A program made the position numbers and the translations under genes. Shown here in pieces: positions 55,690-64,000 of a stretch of DNA of 64,000 bases (its first letter is position 1; the number at the start of each line of letters is the position of its first letter). The notes beneath the pieces are model-generated. The model had not been told where the DNA came from. It searched no databases and was given only the letters and a program-made list of their open reading frames with translations. Source of the DNA: Mesobacillus maritimus (lineage in GTDB: Bacteria; Bacillota; Bacilli; Bacillales; Cytobacillaceae). The stretch is taken from assembly GCF_019749255.1 (NCBI RefSeq), contig NZ_JACWFH010000009.1, positions 186,001-250,000 on the forward strand. Reading direction: 5' to 3'.

Positions 55690-56499
55690 TCATTTTCCTT
55701 CTAAAACAACAGGTCCACTCTGCTTCTTTGTCACTTCTTCACGGAATTTTTTCTGTTCCTCTTTACTCATGGATTTGTACCACTTCAAGAACTTTTCATA
55801 CTCTGGAATCACTTCTTTAACTGGACCATAGTCTTTAATTTCTCCATACTCTAGCCAAAGAGCCTGGTCACAAAATTCTTTAATTTGGCCCATTGAGTGG
55901 CTAACAAAAAAGATGGTTTTCCCTTGTTCTTTAAATTCAAACATTCTATTTTTGGATTTTTGAGCGAACGCTTGGTCACCGACTGACAAAGCCTCGTCAA
56001 CGACGAGAATATCCGGATTAACCGTAACAGATATCGCAAAGCCAAGGCGAGACTTCATTCCACTCGAATATTTTTTTACAGGTTGATCAATGAATTTGCC
56101 TATATCTGCAAAGTCAATAATTTCTGGTTCCATTTCTTTAATTTGCTTTTTATTAAAGCCTAGCATCAAGCACTTCAATTCAATATTTTCACGGCCTGTC
56201 AGTTGATTTCTTAAGCCAGAAGAAATAGCAATTAAGGATGTCTGACCAATCGTTTCCACCGTACCAGATGTAGGCGGGATTACGCCAGCAATAATATTCG
56301 ATAATGTTGATTTCCCTGAACCATTTACACCAACTAAACCGATAACATCTCCTTCTTTAGCAGTAAAAGAGACATTCTGCAAAGCATAGAAGTCTTCTCC
56401 ATATCCTCCTGGCAAAATCACATCCAGTAATTTTTCAGAGGTTTTTTTATACATTTTAAACTTTTTATAGACATTTTTTACAATTACCGTTTCAGTCAC
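55690..56499 (-). CDS. tagH: Teichoic acid export ATP-binding protein TagH (short form)
   Basis: 269 residues; ATPase of the two-component ABC exporter for lipid-linked wall teichoic acid. Walker A GVNGSGKST, signature YSSGMKSRLGFAISV, Walker B ILVVDEALSVGDQAF and H-loop FFVSHSMGQI. It starts with a GTG (56497-56499) supported by GGAGG. It lacks the extracellular C-terminal extension of the 527-residue B. subtilis TagH and is instead like S. aureus TarH. 15 bp after tagG. Confidence 0.93.
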   Translation of the reverse strand: MTETVIVKNVYKKFKMYKKTSEKLLDVILPGGYGEDFYALQNVSFTAKEGDVIGLVGVNGSGKSTLSNIIAGVIPPTSGTVETIGQTSLIAISSGLRNQLTGRENIELKCLMLGFNKKQIKEMEPEIIDFADIGKFIDQPVKKYSSGMKSRLGFAISVTVNPDILVVDEALSVGDQAFAQKSKNRMFEFKEQGKTIFFVSHSMGQIKEFCDQALWLEYGEIKDYGPVKEVIPEYEKFLKWYKSMSKEEQKKFREEVTKKQSGPVVLEGK

Positions 56500-56514
56500 T
56501 AGGGTACCTCCATC

Positions 56515-57345
56515 TTACATATAATCAACAAAATGATTTCTAAATTTCAAGTGTAGTGCTGAACCAATCATTAACATCACCAAGACAAGTCCCCAGAAAT
56601 ATAGCGTGTATTGCGGGTCTTCAAACGCATACCAGGAAACACCTAGCAGCGAGGCCCGATAACCTTCAACCAAATAGTATAGTGGGTTTAATTTTAACAG
56701 TCCCGCTAAATCTACTCCATTAATGACAAGCTCGTCCACCTTCCATAAAAGTGGTGTTAAGTAAAGTAGCATCTTCGTTACTGATTGAATCATTTGTTGT
56801 ACATCCCGAACAATGGTAGCAAGTGTCGAAGTAATCAAAGCTAATGAAAACAAGAACATCAAAGTCGCAAACATAAAGTACGGCAATTGGATATAGTACA
56901 GAGATAGCTTATATTCTGTGAACTGAAGAATAACAGTTACTACACCTAATAACATTAAGTGCTGATAAAAATTGGCCATGATAACATAAGAAGGGATGGC
57001 ACTCATCGGAAAACTCATCTTGGAAATCAATTGAATTCTTGAGTAAATCGATTTGGAGGAAGCTGTAATGGATGGATTAACAAAAAACCAAACAAGCATC
57101 CCGGTTAACAGCCACATGAAGAAAGGAACCTCAACTCCATGTCCCATATCTACACTGCTCCCCTTACGGATACCAATCCCGAATACAAACCAGTATATCC
57201 CAAGTTGAATCATTGGATTTATAATTTCCCACAAAGCCCCTAAATAATTATTTGCATTTTCACTTTTCATTTCAAATGCTGAAAGTCTTAAAATAAGATA
57301 AAAAGAATTAATTTGTTCCTTTATGACCGTAATCATTGACTTCAT
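56515..57345 (-). CDS. tagG: Teichoic acid export permease TagG
   Basis: 276 residues with six membrane segments, ABC-2 family. Features: SAFEMKSENANNYLGALWEIINPMIQLGIYW near the N terminus, IQLISKMSFPMSAIPSYV in the cytoplasmic coupling loop, and KLNPLYYLVEGYRASLLG. Together with TagH flips the polymer to the outer leaflet. The charged loop after TM1 (IRKGSSVDMGHGVEVPF) is typical. Follows tagB by about 115 bp after a terminator-like hairpin, so may have its own promoter. Confidence 0.93.
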   Translation of the reverse strand: MKSMITVIKEQINSFYLILRLSAFEMKSENANNYLGALWEIINPMIQLGIYWFVFGIGIRKGSSVDMGHGVEVPFFMWLLTGMLVWFFVNPSITASSKSIYSRIQLISKMSFPMSAIPSYVIMANFYQHLMLLGVVTVILQFTEYKLSLYYIQLPYFMFATLMFLFSLALITSTLATIVRDVQQMIQSVTKMLLYLTPLLWKVDELVINGVDLAGLLKLNPLYYLVEGYRASLLGVSWYAFEDPQYTLYFWGLVLVMLMIGSALHLKFRNHFVDYM

Positions 57346-57415
57346 AAAATATGTCCTTCCTAAAACAAGTAATAATCCTGTCCATTATACCTTATTCTTT
57401 CCGTTTCATACATAA

Positions 57416-57464
57416 TAAAAACATAAGCATTGAGTAAGAATAAACTCAATACTTATGTTTTTAT
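57416..57464 (-). terminator. Terminator of tagDB
   Basis: A long, nearly perfect hairpin (AAAAACATAAG-ATTGAGT with its partner ACTCAAT-CTTATGTTTTT), with T-tails on both strands; it overlaps the tagB stop codon. Confidence 0.85.
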
Positions 57465-58657
57465 TGGCCTAATTTCCTATTTACATCGCTTGATTGTCCA
57501 TACATATAGTGAACTAAGTTAGAACTCGACTGACCAGTTGAGTATTTGTTCCACTTTTCGGCATAGCTATCGATTAAGCTATAGTCAACATAGTCCTTTT
57601 TTATCAATTCAATAATGGATTCAGTATCCATAACCATTGGTCCTGGAAGGTTTTCTTCAAAACCCTCCCATATACCACGCTTACTTTTATACTGTTCCAA
57701 ATCGTAAGTGAAAAATATCATCGGTTTTCTAAGAAGGCAGTATTCATAGGAAATCGAAGAGTAATCCGTTATTAAGTAATCAGAAATCAACAGCAAATCA
57801 TTGATATCGTATAGTTCTGATGAATAATCAAAGAGAAAATCAGGGTATTTCCTAGTGTAATCCTCAGTCACTTTTATTGCAGGATGTAGACGGAGAATTA
57901 CAATATAACCCTCTCCAAGTTCATTCTTCATTTTTTCTAGATTTAGTTGCAAATTAAATTGAGTCAATTCATTATCCCTATAGGTTGGAGCGTATAAAAT
58001 AACCTTTTTTTCTTGTAGTAACTTATTTTCATTCGTTAATGTTTGAACAGCTCTTTGTTTTTGGGGCTCATCATAAAAGAAATCCGTTCTGGGAATGCCT
58101 GTCCTAAGAATATTTTCATCCCCTAAGGAAAATGCCTCTTTAAATATTCTTGCCATTGTATCAGATCCCACCACGACTTTATCAAATCGATGATAAACCT
58201 TGAGAAATCTCTGCACAGCTTTTTCACTTCTATCTTTAATAGATAGATCCTGGAGGCCAAACTTCTTAATGGCACCTGTAGCATGCCATAATTGTATACA
58301 TTCAACGTCTTCCTTAAAATTAGTAACCGCAAGAAAACCAAAGTAATTATCCACTAAAATATGTTTGGATGTTGCTAAATGATAAACAGATTTAAACCAT
58401 CCTAAAATATCCGTTGATTCAAAAGCAATGAGTGTAACATCTTTATATCCTTTAAAATGGGTGATGCTTTTCCCTTTGCATAAAAAAACGACGTCGTCCT
58501 GGGCTTCCTGACGACGCATTTCTTCATATACATATTTGCTGTTATCCCCAAAAGAAACCACAAAGGTGGTTTTATCTTTAAGCGAGAAAAGATTAAATAA
58601 AGTAAAAAAACACTTAAAGATAAACAAATAAAGGGAAATCGCAATTTCCCTAACCAT
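57461..58657 (-). CDS. tagB: CDP-glycerol glycerophosphotransferase, TagB-type primase
   Basis: 398 residues of the TagB/TagF family. Transfers the first glycerol phosphate from CDP-glycerol to the linkage disaccharide. An N-terminal hydrophobic helix is followed by the GT-B-like transferase: CIQLWHATGAIKKFG with the catalytic His, VVVGSDTMARIFKEAF, VILYAPTYRDN, VILRLHPAIK and the CDP-glycerol site ISDYLITDYSSISYEYCLLRKPMIFF. Assigned to TagB rather than TagF by its length and by the tagD-tagB-tagGH context. Overlaps tagD by 8 bp. Confidence 0.85.
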   Translation of the reverse strand: MVREIAISLYLFIFKCFFTLFNLFSLKDKTTFVVSFGDNSKYVYEEMRRQEAQDDVVFLCKGKSITHFKGYKDVTLIAFESTDILGWFKSVYHLATSKHILVDNYFGFLAVTNFKEDVECIQLWHATGAIKKFGLQDLSIKDRSEKAVQRFLKVYHRFDKVVVGSDTMARIFKEAFSLGDENILRTGIPRTDFFYDEPQKQRAVQTLTNENKLLQEKKVILYAPTYRDNELTQFNLQLNLEKMKNELGEGYIVILRLHPAIKVTEDYTRKYPDFLFDYSSELYDINDLLLISDYLITDYSSISYEYCLLRKPMIFFTYDLEQYKSKRGIWEGFEENLPGPMVMDTESIIELIKKDYVDYSLIDSYAEKWNKYSTGQSSSNLVHYMYGQSSDVNRKLGQ

Positions 58658-59051
58658 TTTTAACCTTGCTGTTTAAATCATCTTTAATCTTTGTTGTTGA
58701 AATACCAATTGTTCTTGGCAAATAAATCACTTCACAATATTCTTTTAGGAAGTCAAACTTACCTTCCCAATCATCGCCCATAACAAAGACATCAATGTTA
58801 TTATCAACGACATCTTTAATTTTTTGATCCCAAGTTGTCTCAGGAATCACTTGATCAACAAAGCGAATGGATTCAAGGATAAACTTGCGGTTTTCATAGC
58901 TATGATAAGCCTTTTTATTTTTTCCTGCATTAAATTCATCAGTTGAAAGGCCCACTGTTAAATGGTCACCTAAATCTTTAGCGCGCTGTAGGATGTTTAT
59001 ATGTCCAATATGGAGTAAATCAAATGTGCCGTATGTTAGTACTTTTTTCAA
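58650..59051 (-). CDS. tagD: Glycerol-3-phosphate cytidylyltransferase TagD
   Basis: 133 residues. Makes CDP-glycerol from CTP and glycerol-3-phosphate for TagB and TagF. GTFDLLHIGHINIL with the HxGH motif at 14-17, VMGDDWEGKFD, and the RTIGISTTKI C-terminal signature are all present. It starts with a TTG (59049-59051) behind GGAGG at good spacing. Confidence 0.96.
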   Translation of the reverse strand: MKKVLTYGTFDLLHIGHINILQRAKDLGDHLTVGLSTDEFNAGKNKKAYHSYENRKFILESIRFVDQVIPETTWDQKIKDVVDNNIDVFVMGDDWEGKFDFLKEYCEVIYLPRTIGISTTKIKDDLNSKVKNG

Positions 59052-59357
59052 ATTTATTTCCTCCTTATTATTCAGGAATCATCATAATCAATATAATTTT
59101 TTTATAAATTTACCCATACCTCACATTATAAGACTATGAATATTAAAATTCAATCCACCGTACTGCATTTTCCATATTAAACACTAAATTGGGTAATAAA
59201 TCTAATATTTATTTATCGTTAAGGAATATTTCACTCCTTTGAGTATTCAAAAGTTTAAGATTAACGAAAAAGAGTATTGTGTCTAGTGAATACGCAAAAA
59301 AAGGCACATTGAGTACAGATTAATAAATCTGCTCAATGTGCTTTTCTCCAACTTCAC
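59052..59357. other. Gap upstream of tagD
   Basis: About 300 bp, very AT-rich. Contains the glucosaminidase terminator (59297-59346) and presumably the tagD promoter, which could not be placed with confidence. Confidence 0.5.
59297..59346 (-). terminator. Terminator of the GW-repeat glucosaminidase gene
   Basis: On the minus strand GCACATTGAG-CAGATT and AATCTG-CTCAATGTGC arms with a 4-base loop, followed by CTTTTTTT. Confidence 0.9.
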
Positions 59358-62300
59358 CTACTTGTAAACAGGGATATCAAGAACTAAGAAATAGTCATCT
59401 AGTAGACTATATATATTATACATGTTAGAAGTCTGCTTATATGCCCAACCAATGTCTGACGCATACTGGTGTGAAGCATAATTATTACTTGCAGCAAAAT
59501 ATGGGTTCCAACGCATTTTGTATAAGGTGTTTTGTCCTTTATTTACATAGCCATCACCAATGAACGCTGCTCCCCCTTTAATAGCTGCTTCTGGGGTAAA
59601 CCAGTTGGCTTCATAAGCATATTTAGCCCCACACTCTAACGGACACGCATCTTTGGCATTAATTCCATACATATTGTAAACTGTTTTAATTTCTTTTAGG
59701 CTACTTCGATTATCATTAGAAACTAATACTAAACTACCCTGACTGTTTTTTCCTACTTGAATACCCGTTGCCAGTGGGGAGCCTTTCCCGTGTCCAGTCT
59801 CGAGTAAAGCATGAGAGATAAGGTAAATTTCATTTACTCCATGTAGTTTACCTGCATCCACAAATGCTTGTGCTTTACCTTCTAAGGTACCTTTGCCCCT
59901 TAAGACTTTTTCATTAACTTCATTTACATTAATGTTTGCACTTTCGGAAAGGATTAAGAACTGAAGTGAATCAGCAAGGTTCCCAGTGAAATTTGAGTAG
60001 TCTAAATAGTATTTTACATCTGTACTTTCAGCTGTTACCCAGCCTGATGTGTTCCTTACATGGTACCAAATGTAACCATCGCTGCCTTTTGTACTAGAAT
60101 ATAGGGTTAAAACCGTACCTTTATTTACTTGACCATCTGTCCTATAGTTTGTACCAGGTCCACGCCTTAAATTCCAATTATCACCAACAACAGTTCCTTT
60201 ACCCTCGTTTACTTTTAGGGCATCTTCTCTTAACCAAAGATTGTATCTTTTGTCTGTCTGGGGATTAACTGCCAATTGAATCTCAAGCATTCTATTTAAA
60301 CTTAAGTCATAATGAGTATTTAGACCGACGACATCCTTAGGCTTAATCAGATACGATTCATGTACCCATACTACTGTCTTTCCATCTAGAGTACCTCGAT
60401 ACCATAAACTATTACCTACTTTTTCTGTTAGGTGCACTTGAAATTTTTGGTGTTTATACGTAGATAGATCTGAGTAAGCAAAATCCTTTTTACCCCCCCA
60501 AGCCTTTGTATAAGCACTTCCGGTTCCTTTTATATAAAAAGTCATCGCTGTACTATTTACATATTTATGTGGTTGAATACTTAAATCAGATTCTTTTACC
60601 CAGCCAACAACCCCTCGTTCACTACTTGGCTGCGTGCTCAACAAATAGTAGGTGTGTCCATTTATCACTGTTTGTTTTTTAATGTAATATACTGCATTTG
60701 TATACGTAGATCCTGCTGCAAACGCAGTAGAATCATCCGCTATGTTCTCATAGATTAATGAACTACCATTTCGAAAATGACCTAACAGGCTAGTTATCGA
60801 ATCTTCTCCAACGGATAAATGCTTTGGCTGAATCCATACTGTCTTTCCTTCTAAAGTTCCTCGATACCAAGTAACATTTCCTACTTTTTCAGTAAGGTGG
60901 ACTTTAAATTCTTGATCTTGAAATCTAGATAAATCCTCAAGTACAAAGTCCTTTTTGCCACCCCATGCCTTGCTATAGGCACTGCCTGTTCCCCTGATAT
61001 AAAAGGTTTTAGCATCCTTATCAATGGTCACATGGGGATGTGTGGATAAATCTTTTGCTTTTACCCAGCCTAAAACTCCTCGTTCACTACTTGGTTGAGT
61101 ACTTAGTAAATAATAGATATGTCCATTCACTACTTTTTGTAATTTGATGTAATAAACAGCATTGGTATATGTTGCCCCTGCTGAAATAGCAGTAGATTCC
61201 TCTCCAACAGTCTTATAAATTAGTGCACTCCCATTTCTAAAATGGCCAAGTCGACTGGTTGTAGTCTCTTCACTAGTAGTTAAATGGTTGGGATGAATCC
61301 ATACTGTCTTTCCATCCAAGGTTCCACGATACCAAATATCATTTCCTACTTTTTCTGTAAGGTGGACTAGAAATTGTTGATTTTGGAATTCAGTTAGGTC
61401 CTCTTGAACCCAATCCTTTTTCCCGCCCCAAGCTTTGCTATAAGAACTACCTGTTCCTTTAATATAGAACGTTTTGGCACCTTTATCGATAGCCAAATGT
61501 GCTTCGGTGGTCAAATCGGATGCCTTTACCCAACCTAAGACTCCTCTCTCACTACTTGGTTCAGTGCTTAAAAGGTAGTAATGTTGTCCACTTATTCTTG
61601 CTTGTTTTTTTATATAATAGACAGCATTCGTGTAAGTAGAACCCGCAGTAAATGAAGAGGATTCGTTTCCGATAATTCCATAGATTTTCACACTGCCATT
61701 GCGAAAATGACCTAATCTGCTGGTACTACTCGTTTCGCCTATTGGAACACGGTTTGTAACTAGGTCACTTGAATGAATCCATACCGTCTTATCACCCAGT
61801 TTTCCCCGGTACCAAATATCGTTACCTACTTTTTCAGTCAAATTTACTTGGAAATATTGGTTCACGTATTCAGAAAGGTTTTCAAATACGAAGTCTTTCT
61901 TTCCACCCCAAGCCTTGCTATAACCGCTTCCTGTACCTTTAACAATAAAAGTTTTCGCTTCTTTATCAATCTCCACATGCGGATGAGTTGTTAAGTCCGT
62001 TGCCTTCACCCAACCTAAGACTCCTCTTTCACTACTAGGTTGAGTGCTTAATAGGTAATATATTTCCCCCTCAACATCTGCCTGTTTTTTTATATAGTAA
62101 ACAGCATTTGTGTATGTTGCACCTGCAGTGAATGATGTGGAATGGTTACCTATGTTTTTGTAAATTTTTACATTGCCATTGCGAAAATGACCTAACCTGC
62201 TTGTTGTTACTTCCTCATAGACAGGCAGGTCGGCGATTAGAGTCTGTACTTCTTCCTCTATCTCAGTGTTATTTTGTTTATCATCCACACTTAGAGTTGA

Positions 62301-62693
62301 GTTTATTTCTTTAGGAGTTAATTCGACTGCTGACCTTTTTCCTACAGTAGATGTATCCTGAGGATCACTATTCAAGTTGACCTCTGGTATAATGGTTGAT
62401 TGCGGCTCATCAAGTGACTCTGGTACACGAACAGTATTATCATCGTTCTCACTTGTTTTTTGAATTACATTTTCTTTTTCTTGACTATTAGTTTGCTCAA
62501 CTAATTGATCTTCTTCATTAAGATTATCATTTGTAGTAATTTCTTGATCACCACTTGAAACTATAGTGGTTTCTAATTCCTCTTGCTCACCCATAAAATC
62601 CACAATGGTATTATCTGTAAAATTTGCTGATGCATAATATGGTACTAGCAAGCTAAAAATCATAAAAAATATAAATAATTTAGAAATGCTCTT
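59358..62693 (-). CDS. Secreted GW-repeat endo-beta-N-acetylglucosaminidase (LytD-like autolysin)
   Basis: About 1111 residues when begun at the ATG at 62693, which has GGAGG 5 bases before it. A signal peptide (1-24, ending around YYASA) is followed by an acidic Thr/Asn/Glu-rich linker (25-160). Four long tandem units follow (starts near residues 164, 324, 479 and 634; 160, 155 and 155 residues apart). Each begins SRLGHFRNG and contains two GW modules (RGVLGWVKA, KTVWIH). Next is an SH3b domain (about 830-895, NWNLRRGPGTNYRTDGQV) and a C-terminal GH73-type glucosaminidase (about 910-1111) with the catalytic Glu in SHALLETGHGKG. GW modules bind teichoic acids, matching the tag gene neighbourhood. 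Close to LytD/Atl-type autolysins in plan, but with its own repeat number. Confidence 0.9.
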   Translation of the reverse strand, partial: KSISKLFIFFMIFSLLVPYYASANFTDNTIVDFMGEQEELETTIVSSGDQEITTNDNLNEEDQLVEQTNSQEKENVIQKTSENDDNTVRVPESLDEPQSTIIPEVNLNSDPQDTSTVGKRSAVELTPKEINSTLSVDDKQNNTEIEEEVQTLIADLPVYEEVTTSRLGHFRNGNVKIYKNIGNHSTSFTAGATYTNAVYYIKKQADVEGEIYYLLSTQPSSERGVLGWVKATDLTTHPHVEIDKEAKTFIVKGTGSGYSKAWGGKKDFVFENLSEYVNQYFQVNLTEKVGNDIWYRGKLGDKTVWIHSSDLVTNRVPIGETSSTSRLGHFRNGSVKIYGIIGNESSSFTAGSTYTNAVYYIKKQARISGQHYYLLSTEPSSERGVLGWVKASDLTTEAHLAIDKGAKTFYIKGTGSSYSKAWGGKKDWVQEDLTEFQNQQFLVHLTEKVGNDIWYRGTLDGKTVWIHPNHLTTSEETTTSRLGHFRNGSALIYKTVGEESTAISAGATYTNAVYYIKLQKVVNGHIYYLLSTQPSSERGVLGWVKAKDLSTHPHVTIDKDAKTFYIRGTGSAYSKAWGGKKDFVLEDLSRFQDQEFKVHLTEKVGNVTWYRGTLEGKTVWIQPKHLSVGEDSITSLLGHFRNGSSLIYENIADDSTAFAAGSTYTNAVYYIKKQTVINGHTYYLLSTQPSSERGVVGWVKESDLSIQPHKYVNSTAMTFYIKGTGSAYTKAWGGKKDFAYSDLSTYKHQKFQVHLTEKVGNSLWYRGTLDGKTVVWVHESYLIKPKDVVGLNTHYDLSLNRMLEIQLAVNPQTDKRYNLWLREDALKVNEGKGTVVGDNWNLRRGPGTNYRTDGQVNKGTVLTLYSSTKGSDGYIWYHVRNTSGWVTAESTDVKYYLDYSNFTGNLADSLQFLILSESANINVNEVNEKVLRGKGTLEGKAQAFVDAGKLHGVNEIYLISHALLETGHGKGSPLATGIQVGKNSQGSLVLVSNDNRSSLKEIKTVYNMYGINAKDACPLECGAKYAYEANWFTPEAAIKGGAAFIGDGYVNKGQNTLYKMRWNPYFAASNNYASHQYASDIGWAYKQTSNMYNIYSLLDDYFLVLDIPVYK

Positions 62694-63185
62694 CATTATA
62701 ACCTCCATTTGCGAATGCTTGTCATTTTTCAAAGCAATTACATGAGGCTATATTCTTTTTCAGTATTCCTAATCCCATAGATTTCTATAGTCGCTTTTTC
62801 CTTAATACTAAAAAATAACCTCACTTCATGTAATGTAGATACGCTATGAAAATAGCTTAACAGGAACATCAATTATCAACTAAGCGTCAATTAATCTATT
62901 AAAACATCCAAACACGTTTAGTCTTTTTTCGACAGTAACAAATTTTTGAAAGTGAACACTCCCCCACCTTTTCTAGCATTCTTAAAGTTACAAAGACTAT
63001 TATCCTTCACAAATATGATTTTGTGAACAGCTTTTCGGCAACTTTTTCAATTTATCTAATGGTAAGTACTGTTACTCTTTATTACAAATTTTCACATCAA
63101 ACGACATAAAGCAAGTTATCTACTATATTATCCTTTACATATGAAAACCACCAACATCATATGAGTTGGTGGTTTTTCATTTTTT
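62694..63185. other. Gap upstream of the glucosaminidase gene
   Basis: About 490 bp between tagF and the glucosaminidase, AT-rich. Holds the tagF terminator (63142-63180) and the glucosaminidase 5' region; no SigD or SigA promoter could be assigned with confidence. Confidence 0.5.
63142..63180 (-). terminator. Terminator of tagF
   Basis: On the minus strand ACCACCAAC and GTTGGTGGT arms with a 10-base loop and TTTTC tail. Confidence 0.8.
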
Positions 63186-64000
63186 TTAGTTACTTAAGAT
63201 GACTTCATTAACAACTCTCTTAGTTGAGTGACCATCTTCCAAGTAACAAAATTTGTTATAAAAATTAAAATATCGATCGGTGGTATCCACTTTTTGCAAC
63301 GCTTGTTTAATCTCAGTAATTACCTCCGTTGTTGTGCGAACTAACGGCCCTGGAGCGTCTTTCTCCAGGTCAAAATAAAAACCTCTTATATCATTTCGGT
63401 ATTCATCAATGTCATAAACATAGAAAATCATCGGTCGATTTAAGTTAGCATAGTCAAAAAATACAGAGGAATAATCCGTTACTAAAACATCACTAATCAG
63501 ATATAACTCTTGTATATCTTCATGCTTAGAAAAATCAAATGCGAATCCTTCATACGAATCAAGGTCAAAATTTTCCGCTACTAAATAATGCATACGAAGA
63601 ATAACGATATATTCATTTCCTAATTCTTCTCTCAGTGTTGCTAAGTCCAAGTGTAAATCAAACTTGTAGCGTCCTACTTGATAGTATTGATTATCTCTCC
63701 AAGTAGGAGCATAGAGAATCACTTTTTTATCTTTTGGAATATTATGCTTTTTTTTAAATGCCATAGCATGGTTGGCAATATCATTTTTGTAAAAAACATC
63801 ATTTCTTGGATAACCTGTTTCAATTATGGTCTTATCAAAACGGAATGCCCTTTTAAAGATTTCTGTTGAATATCGATTAGGAGAAACCAGGTAATCCCAA
63901 TTCCTCGATTCTTTATAAAAGTTTTCCTTATACTTTTCAGTTGAAGTTCCTGGCATCAATACTTCTTCCATATCATGGGCAAGCTTCTTTAAGGGAGTTC
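63186..64000 (-). CDS. tagF: CDP-glycerol glycerophosphotransferase, TagF-type polymerase (partial, C-terminal part)
   Basis: The frame is open to the window end, so only the last 271 residues are seen. It begins TPLKKLAHDMEEVLMPGTST, which in TagF follows the catalytic His. The rest includes VSPNRYSTEIFKRAF, ETGYPRNDVFY, KVILYAPTWRDNQYY, IVILRMHYLVAENF, DVLVTDYSSVFFDYANLNRPMIFY and GHSTKRVV. TagF extends the poly(glycerol phosphate) chain at the membrane. The PGTST and DGHSTKRV motifs point to TagF rather than TagB. A shorter start at the Met at 63971 would truncate the domain and is not used. Confidence 0.88.
   Translation of the reverse strand, partial: TPLKKLAHDMEEVLMPGTSTEKYKENFYKESRNWDYLVSPNRYSTEIFKRAFRFDKTIIETGYPRNDVFYKNDIANHAMAFKKKHNIPKDKKVILYAPTWRDNQYYQVGRYKFDLHLDLATLREELGNEYIVILRMHYLVAENFDLDSYEGFAFDFSKHEDIQELYLISDVLVTDYSSVFFDYANLNRPMIFYVYDIDEYRNDIRGFYFDLEKDAPGPLVRTTTEVITEIKQALQKVDTTDRYFNFYNKFCYLEDGHSTKRVVNEVILSN

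Overview
The window reads as chromosome of an endospore-forming member of the Bacillaceae (Bacillus sensu lato), AT-rich, with no rRNA, tRNA, prophage or insertion sequence seen. The evidence is the long block of genes in the order known from Bacillus subtilis (his, yvoF-ppaX-yvoD-lgt-hprK, yvl, uvrAB-csbA, minJ, ctpB, ftsEX, cccB, secA-prfB, hpf, comF, degV-degU-degS, yvyE, tagV, tagO). Sporulation genes support it: an alpha/beta-type SASP with a SigG-like -10 and a CwlC-like amidase with a SigK-like -10. The genus cannot be fixed from this sequence alone. Most genes lie on the minus strand.

Layout. 1-4.1 kb: histidine operon hisZ-hisG-hisD-hisB-hisH (hisH cut by the window edge). 4.7-6.3 kb: a BCCT glycine-betaine transporter on the plus strand. 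6.4-6.8 kb: a 53-bp tandem repeat array. 6.9-10.9 kb: yvoF, ppaX, nucleoside-recognition membrane protein, lgt, hprK. 11.1-12.3 kb: DUF2164 and the CwlC-like amidase (plus). 12.3-13.8 kb: yvlD, yvlB. 14.0-14.4 kb: a 52-bp tandem repeat array. 14.5-21.4 kb: uvrA, uvrB, a plus-strand KinB-like kinase, csbA. 21.5-29.7 kb: an accessory block of redox, electrophile and alarmone genes (YitT, HemD-like, OsmC, CysK, SasA, TVP38, MhqD-like esterase, two flavin enzymes, PAS-STAS). 30-39.2 kb: minJ, ctpB, SASP, holin-like, LytM-type peptidase, ftsX, ftsE, cccB, yvjA. 39.6-43.3 kb: secA and prfB on the plus strand, apparently inverted relative to the usual order. 43.9-51.2 kb: DUF1028, hpf, comFC, comFA, degV, degU, degS. 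51.5-53.4 kb: yvyE and the LCP protein tagV. 53.5-64 kb: wall teichoic acid genes (tagO, tagA, tagH, tagG, tagB, tagD, tagF partial) with a large GW-repeat glucosaminidase among them.

Functionally the right half is cell-envelope construction. TagO starts the undecaprenyl-linked carrier, TagA and TagB extend the linkage unit, TagD supplies CDP-glycerol, TagF polymerises, TagGH exports and TagV attaches the polymer to peptidoglycan. FtsEX sits with its likely hydrolase partner, and a teichoic-acid-binding autolysin lies inside the tag cluster. The left half is core metabolism, DNA repair and lipoprotein and carbon-regulation housekeeping.

The least conventional features are two intergenic tandem arrays whose 52-53-bp units share length and an inverted-repeat plan but not sequence, a third repeat-rich intergenic stretch next to prfB, the inverted secA-prfB block, the missing flagellar block between comFC and hpf, and an orphan KinB-like kinase whose H-box has Lys in place of the usual Glu. 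No CRISPR array or clear defence system was found.
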